DNA from: Fragum whitleyi
Taxonomy: Eukaryota > Mollusca > Bivalvia > Cardiida > Cardiidae
Length of the DNA stretch: 64,000 bases
Direction of reading: 5' to 3'
Assembly: GCA_948146395.1 (NCBI GenBank)
Contig: OX411549.1
Coordinates: 21,956,990-22,020,989, forward strand
In this document: piece by piece, positions 58,166 through 64,000 of the stretch
How the letters are laid out: the number at the start of each line of letters is the position of its first letter
Numbering within the stretch: position 1 is the first letter of the stretch
Translations under genes and position numbers: made by a program
The notes under the pieces: generated by a model
Told to the model about the DNA's origin: nothing
Database searches by the model: none
Seen by the model: the letters and a program-made list of their open reading frames with translations, nothing else

Positions 58166-61100
58166 CCTATCGACCCGGAACTCTGGGCATTGCAGGTTGG
58201 GGTGGTCCCCTGGTCTGTCGCGCGAGCCCAGACCAGACCGCACGCCCGGAGCCAATGCTCTATGCCGCCCAAATTGGCATACCTGGCCAAACGGGTCGAC
58301 CTTGACCTTGACTGATCGACCCGAAACTCGGAGCGTTGCAGGTTCAGGTGGTCCCGTGGTCGCATGCGCGAGCCCAGGTCAGACCGCACAGCAGAAGGGT
58401 ATGCGGTTCGCGCTTGAAAAGACCAAAACAGGCCCAAAGGCCTTGACTGTTGGCAACTTGGTAGGCAGTTTTCTACCCCTTTGCCTTGACCCATCGACCC
58501 GAAACTCGGAGCGTTGCAGGTTCGGGTGGTCCCCTGGTCACTCGCGCGAGCCCAGGTCAGATCGCTCAGCCCAAGGGTACGCGGTTCACTGCTGAAAAAC
58601 CCTAACATACCCAAAGGCCTTGACTGTTGGCAACTTGGTAGGCAGTTTTCTACCCCTTTGCCTTGACCCATCGACCCGAAACTCGGAGCGTTGCAGGTTC
58701 AGATGGTCCCCCGGTCACTCGCGCGAGCCCAGCTCAGGCAGCACAGCAGAAAGGTATGCGGTTCGCGTTTGAAAAGACCAAAACAAGCCCAATTACTTCA
58801 CTTTTGGGCCACTTGGTACGCAGTTTTTCTACCCCTTAGGCTTGACCTATCGACCCGGAACTCTGGGCATTGCAGGTTGGGGTGGTCCCCTGGTCTGTCG
58901 CGCGAGCCCAGACCAGACCGCACGCCCGGAGCCAATGCTCTATGCCGCCCAAATTGGCATACCTGGCCAAACGGGTCGACCTTGACCTTGACTGATCGAC
59001 CCGAAACTCGGAGCGTTGCAGGTTCAGGTGGTCCCGTGGTCGCATGCGCGAGCCCAGGTCAGACCGCACAGCAGAAGGGTATGCGGTTCGCGCTTGAAAA
59101 GACCAAAACAGGCCCAAAGGCCTTGACTGTTGGCAACTTGGTAGGCAGTTTTCTACCCCTTTGCCTTGACCCATCGACCCGAAACTCGGAGCGTTGCAGG
59201 TTCGGGTGGTCCCCTGGTCACTCGCGCGAGCCCAGGTCAGATCGCTCAGCCCAAGGGTACGCGGTTCACTGCTGAAAAACCCTAACATACCCAAAGGCCT
59301 TGACTGTTGGCAACTTGGTAGGCAGTTTTCTACCCCTTTGCCTTGACCCATCGACCCGAAACTCGGAGCGTTGCAGGTTCAGATGGTCCCCCGGTCACTC
59401 GCGCGAGCCCAGGTCAGGCAGCACAGCAGAAAGGTATGCGGTTCGCGTTTGAAAAGACCAAAACAAGCCCAATTACTTCACTTTTGGGCCACTTGGTACG
59501 CAGTTTTTCTACCCCTTAGGCTTGACCTATCGACCCGGAACTCTGGGCATTGCAGGTTGGGGTGGTCCCCTGGTCTGTCGCGCGAGCCCAGACCAGACCG
59601 CACGCCCGGAGCCAATGCTCTATGCCGCCCAAATTGGCATACCTGGCCAAACGGGTCGACCTTGACCTTGACTGATCGACCCGAAACTCGGAGCGTTGCA
59701 GGTTCAGGTGGTCCCGTGGTCGCATGCGCGAGCCCAGGTCAGACCGCACAGCAGAAGGGTATGCGGTTCGCGCTTGAAAAGACCAAAACAGGCCCAAAGG
59801 CCTTGACTGTTGGCAACTTGGTAGGCAGTTTTCTACCCCTTTGCCTTGACCCATCGACCCGAAACTCGGAGCGTTGCAGGTTCGGGTGGTCCCCTGGTCA
59901 CTCGCGCGAGCCCAGGTCAGATCGCTCAGCCCAAGGGTACGCGGTTCACTGCTGAAAAACCCTAACATACCCAAAGGCCTTGACTGTTGGCAACTTGGTA
60001 GGCAGTTTTCTACCCCTTTGCCTTGACCCATCGACCCGAAACTCGGAGCGTTGCAGGTTCAGATGGTCCCCCGGTCACTCGCGCGAGCCCAGGTCAGGCA
60101 GCACAGCAGAAAGGTATGCGGTTCGCGTTTGAAAAGACCAAAACAAGCCCAATTACTTCACTTTTGGGCCACTTGGTACGCAGTTTTTCTACCCCTTAGG
60201 CTTGACCTATCGACCCGGAACTCTGGGCATTGCAGGTTGGGGTGGTCCCCTGGTCTGTCGCGCGAGCCCAGACCAGACCGCACGCCCGGAGCCAATGCTC
60301 TATGCCGCCCAAATTGGCATACCTGGCCAAACGGGTCGACCTTGACCTTGACTGATCGACCCGAAACTCGGAGCGTTGCAGGTTCAGGTGGTCCCGTGGT
60401 CGCATGCGCGAGCCCAGGTCAGACCGCACAGCAGAAGGGTATGCGGTTCGCGCTTGAAAAGACCAAAACAGGCCCAAAGGCCTTGACTGTTGGCAACTTG
60501 GTAGGCAGTTTTCTACCCCTTTGCCTTGACCCATCGACCCGAAACTCGGAGCGTTGCAGGTTCGGGTGGTCCCCTGGTCACTCGCGCGAGCCCAGGTCAG
60601 ATCGCTCAGCCCAAGGGTACGCGGTTCACTGCTGAAAAACCCTAACATACCCAAAGGCCTTGACTGTTGGCAACTTGGTAGGCAGTTTTCTACCCCTTTG
60701 CCTTGACCCATCGACCCGAAACTCGGAGCGTTGCAGGTTCAGATGGTCCCCCGGTCACTCGCGCGAGCCCAGGTCAGGCAGCACAGCAGAAAGGTATGCG
60801 GTTCGCGTTTGAAAAGACCAAAACAAGCCCAATTACTTCACTTTTGGGCCACTTGGTACGCAGTTTTTCTACCCCTTAGGCTTGACCTATCGACCCGGAA
60901 CTCTGGGCATTGCAGGTTGGGGTGGTCCCCTGGTCTGTCGCGCGAGCCCAGACCAGACCGCACGCCCGGAGCCAATGCTCTATGCCGCCCAAATTGGCAT
61001 ACCTGGCCAAACGGGTCGACCTTGACCTTGACTGATCGACCCGAAACTCGGAGCGTTGCAGGTTCAGGTGGTCCCGTGGTCGCATGCGCGAGCCCAGGTC

Positions 61101-64000
61101 AGACCGCACAGCAGAAGGGTATGCGGTTCGCGCTTGAAAAGACCAAAACAGGCCCAAAGGCCTTGACTGTTGGCAACTTGGTAGGCAGTTTTCTACCCCT
61201 TTGCCTTGACCCATCGACCCGAAACTCGGAGCGTTGCAGGTTCGGGTGGTCCCCTGGTCACTCGCGCGAGCCCAGGTCAGATCGCTCAGCCCAAGGGTAC
61301 GCGGTTCACTGCTGAAAAACCCTAACATACCCAAAGGCCTTGACTGTTGGCAACTTGGTAGGCAGTTTTCTACCCCTTTGCCTTGACCCATCGACCCGAA
61401 ACTCGGAGCGTTGCAGGTTCAGATGGTCCCCCGGTCACTCGCGCGAGCCCAGGTCAGGCAGCACAGCAGAAAGGTATGCGGTTCGCGTTTGAAAAGACCA
61501 AAACAAGCCCAATTACTTCACTTTTGGGCCACTTGGTACGCAGTTTTTCTACCCCTTAGGCTTGACCTATCGACCCGGAACTCTGGGCATTGCAGGTTGG
61601 GGTGGTCCCCTGGTCTGTCGCGCGAGCCCAGACCAGACCGCACGCCCGGAGCCAATGCTCTATGCCGCCCAAATTGGCATACCTGGCCAAACGGGTCGAC
61701 CTTGACCTTGACTGATCGACCCGAAACTCGGAGCGTTGCAGGTTCAGGTGGTCCCGTGGTCGCATGCGCGAGCCCAGGTCAGACCGCACAGCAGAAGGGT
61801 ATGCGGTTCGCGCTTGAAAAGACCAAAACAGGCCCAAAGGCCTTGACTGTTGGCAACTTGGTAGGCAGTTTTCTACCCCTTTGCCTTGACCCATCGACCC
61901 GAAACTCGGAGCGTTGCAGGTTCGGGTGGTCCCCTGGTCACTCGCGCGAGCCCAGGTCAGATCGCTCAGCCCAAGGGTACGCGGTTCACTGCTGAAAAAC
62001 CCTAACATACCCAAAGGCCTTGACTGTTGGCAACTTGGTAGGCAGTTTTCTACCCCTTTGCCTTGACCCATCGACCCGAAACTCGGAGCGTTGCAGGTTC
62101 AGATGGTCCCCCGGTCACTCGCGCGAGCCCAGGTCAGGCAGCACAGCAGAAAGGTATGCGGTTCGCGTTTGAAAAGACCAAAACAAGCCCAATTACTTCA
62201 CTTTTGGGCCACTTGGTACGCAGTTTTTCTACCCCTTAGGCTTGACCTATCGACCCGGAACTCTGGGCATTGCAGGTTGGGGTGGTCCCCTGGTCTGTCG
62301 CGCGAGCCCAGACCAGACCGCACGCCCGGAGCCAATGCTCTATGCCGCCCAAATTGGCATACCTGGCCAAACGGGTCGACCTTGACCTTGACTGATCGAC
62401 CCGAAACTCGGAGCGTTGCAGGTTCAGGTGGTCCCGTGGTCGCATGCGCGAGCCCAGGTCAGACCGCACAGCAGAAGGGTATGCGGTTCGCGCTTGAAAA
62501 GACCAAAACAGGCCCAAAGGCCTTGACTGTTGGCAACTTGGTAGGCAGTTTTCTACCCCTTTGCCTTGACCCATCGACCCTAAACTCGGAGCGTTGCAGG
62601 TTCGGGTGGTCCCCTGGTCACTCGCGCGAGCCCAGGTCAGATCGCTCAGCCCAAGGGTACGCGGTTCACTGCTGAAAAACCCTAACATACCCAAAGGCCT
62701 TGACTGTTGGCAACTTGGTAGGCAGTTTTCTACCCCTTTGCCTTGACCCATCGACCCGAAACTCGGAGCGTTGCAGGTTCAGATGGTCCCCCGGTCACTC
62801 GCGCGAGCCCAGGTCAGGCAGCACAGCAGAAAGGTATGCGGTTCGCGTTTGAAAAGACCAAAACAAGCCCAATTACTTCACTTTTGGGCCACTTGGTACG
62901 CAGTTTTTCTACCCCTTAGGCTTGACCTATCGACCCGGAACTCTGGGCATTGCAGGTTGGGGTGGTCCCCTGGTCTGTCGCGCGAGCCCAGACCAGACCG
63001 CACGCCCGGAGCCAATGCTCTATGCCGCCCAAATTGGCATACCTGGCCAAACGGGTCGACCTTGACCTTGACTGATCGACCCGAAACTCGGAGCGTTGCA
63101 GGTTCAGGTGGTCCCGTGGTCGCATGCGCGAGCCCAGGTCAGACCGCACAGCAGAAGGGTATGCGGTTCGCGCTTGAAAAGACCAAAACAGGCCCAAAGG
63201 CCTTGACTGTTGGCAACTTGGTAGGCAGTTTTCTACCCCTTTGCCTTGACCCATCGACCCGAAACTCGGAGCGTTGCAGGTTCGGGTGGTCCCCTGGTCA
63301 CTCGCGCGAGCCCAGGTCAGATCGCTCAGCCCAAGGGTACGCGGTTCACTGCTGAAAAACCCTAACATACCCAAAGGCCTTGACTGTTGGCAACTTGGTA
63401 GGCAGTTTTCTACCCCTTTGCCTTGACCCATCGACCCGAAACTCGGAGCGTTGCAGGTTCAGATGGTCCCCCGGTCACTCGCGCGAGCCCAGGTCAGGCA
63501 GCACAGCAGAAAGGTATGCGGTTCGCGTTTGAAAAGACCAAAACAAGCCCAATTACTTCACTTTTGGGCCACTTGGTACGCAGTTTTTCTACCCCTTAGG
63601 CTTGACCTATCGACCCGGAACTCTGGGCATTGCAGGTTGGGGTGGTCCCCTGGTCTGTCGCGCGAGCCCAGACCAGACCGCACGCCCGGAGCCAATGCTC
63701 TATGCCGCCCAAATTGGCATACCTGGCCAAACGGGTCGACCTTGACCTTGACTGATCGACCCGAAACTCGGAGCGTTGCAGGTTCAGGTGGTCCCGTGGT
63801 CGCATGCGCGAGCCCAGGTCAGACCGCACAGCAGAAGGGTATGCGGTTCGCGCTTGAAAAGACCAAAACAGGCCCAAAGGCCTTGACTGTTGGCAACTTG
63901 GTAGGCAGTTTTCTACCCCTTTGCCTTGACCCATCGACCCGAAACTCGGAGCGTTGCAGGTTCGGGTGGTCCCCTGGTCACTCGCGCGAGCCCAGGTCAG
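58166..64000. repeat. 680-bp higher-order satellite array, about 8.6 copies, running off the window
   Basis: Period is exactly 680 bp (for example 58171, 58851, 59531). Each 680-bp unit is four related subunits beginning tcgaccc: 58170-58315 (146 bp, shortened), 58316-58493 (178), 58494-58670 (177) and 58671-58849 (179). Shared words are aactcggagcgttgcaggtt, gtggtcccctggtc, cgcgcgagcccag and gcaacttggtaggcagtttt. Copies are almost identical. I saw only single changes, such as agctcagg at 58731 versus aggtcagg elsewhere, and taaactcgg at 62581. It is GC-rich, unlike the AT-rich remainder. ORFs open on both strands are by-products of low stop density. Confidence 0.97.

Noticed and set aside
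58691..63355. Repeated 194-residue (+) and 171-residue (-) ORFs in the satellite
   Set aside because: They are open on both strands of a GC-rich tandem repeat, shift frame every unit because 680 is not a multiple of 3, and have no domain. They are by-products of low stop density.
58166..64000. CRISPR-like array
   Set aside because: The repeats are long, contiguous and without unique spacers, in a eukaryotic context. It is a satellite.

Overview
This window is eukaryotic. It reads as accessory, repeat-rich DNA from an invertebrate, most likely a bivalve mollusc. The evidence is a tandem family of secreted coiled-coil + C1q-domain genes (a family strongly expanded in bivalves), tRNA-derived SINEs, Penelope-like retroelements, many TIR/foldback elements, AT-rich non-coding DNA and spliced genes. 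The species cannot be named from the sequence. No bacterial gene, rRNA, CRISPR array or clearly functional tRNA was found.

Layout. (1) 1-24269 holds two virtually identical tandem copies of a 12.13-kb unit (1-12136 and 12137-24269). Each carries one two-exon C1q gene on the minus strand inside a mosaic of MITEs, SINEs, foldback repeats and a Penelope RT fragment. (2) 24270 to about 29530 is the left part of a third unit, carrying exon 2 of a third C1q gene; its identity to units 1 and 2 falls towards the right. (3) 29531-42040 lies inside the roughly 14-kb intron of that third gene. It holds a 5.27-kb element with about 160-bp terminal inverted repeats and inverted subterminal motifs, a SINE with a visible target-site duplication, a cluster of degenerate tRNA-like modules and several MITEs. 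(4) 42040-44870 resumes homology to the unit and carries exon 1 of the third gene. (5) 44870-51130 is non-coding, with simple repeats, a full-length MITE and a SINE. (6) 51291-54183 is a nearly full-length but broken Penelope-like element on the minus strand: an N/Q/R-rich ORF1, a reverse transcriptase with two in-frame stops and a GIY-YIG endonuclease. An inverted 76-bp copy of its 5' end sits at its 3' end, next to a hammerhead-ribozyme-like fold. (7) About 54308-55912 is a degenerate tandem-repeat element. (8) 55913-57965 shows no recognisable gene. (9) 57966-58165 is a run of exactly 200 N. (10) 58166-64000 is a GC-rich satellite with a 680-bp higher-order period made of four related 146-179-bp subunits, running off the window.

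The only cellular genes I support are the three C1q-domain genes. They encode predicted secreted oligomeric lectin-like proteins of the type linked to bivalve innate recognition. Everything else is mobile or repetitive DNA. That DNA has shaped the genes: it enlarged the third gene's intron, abuts the C1q splice acceptor and supplies candidate polyadenylation signals. A conversion-like tract covers exon 1 and the upstream flank.
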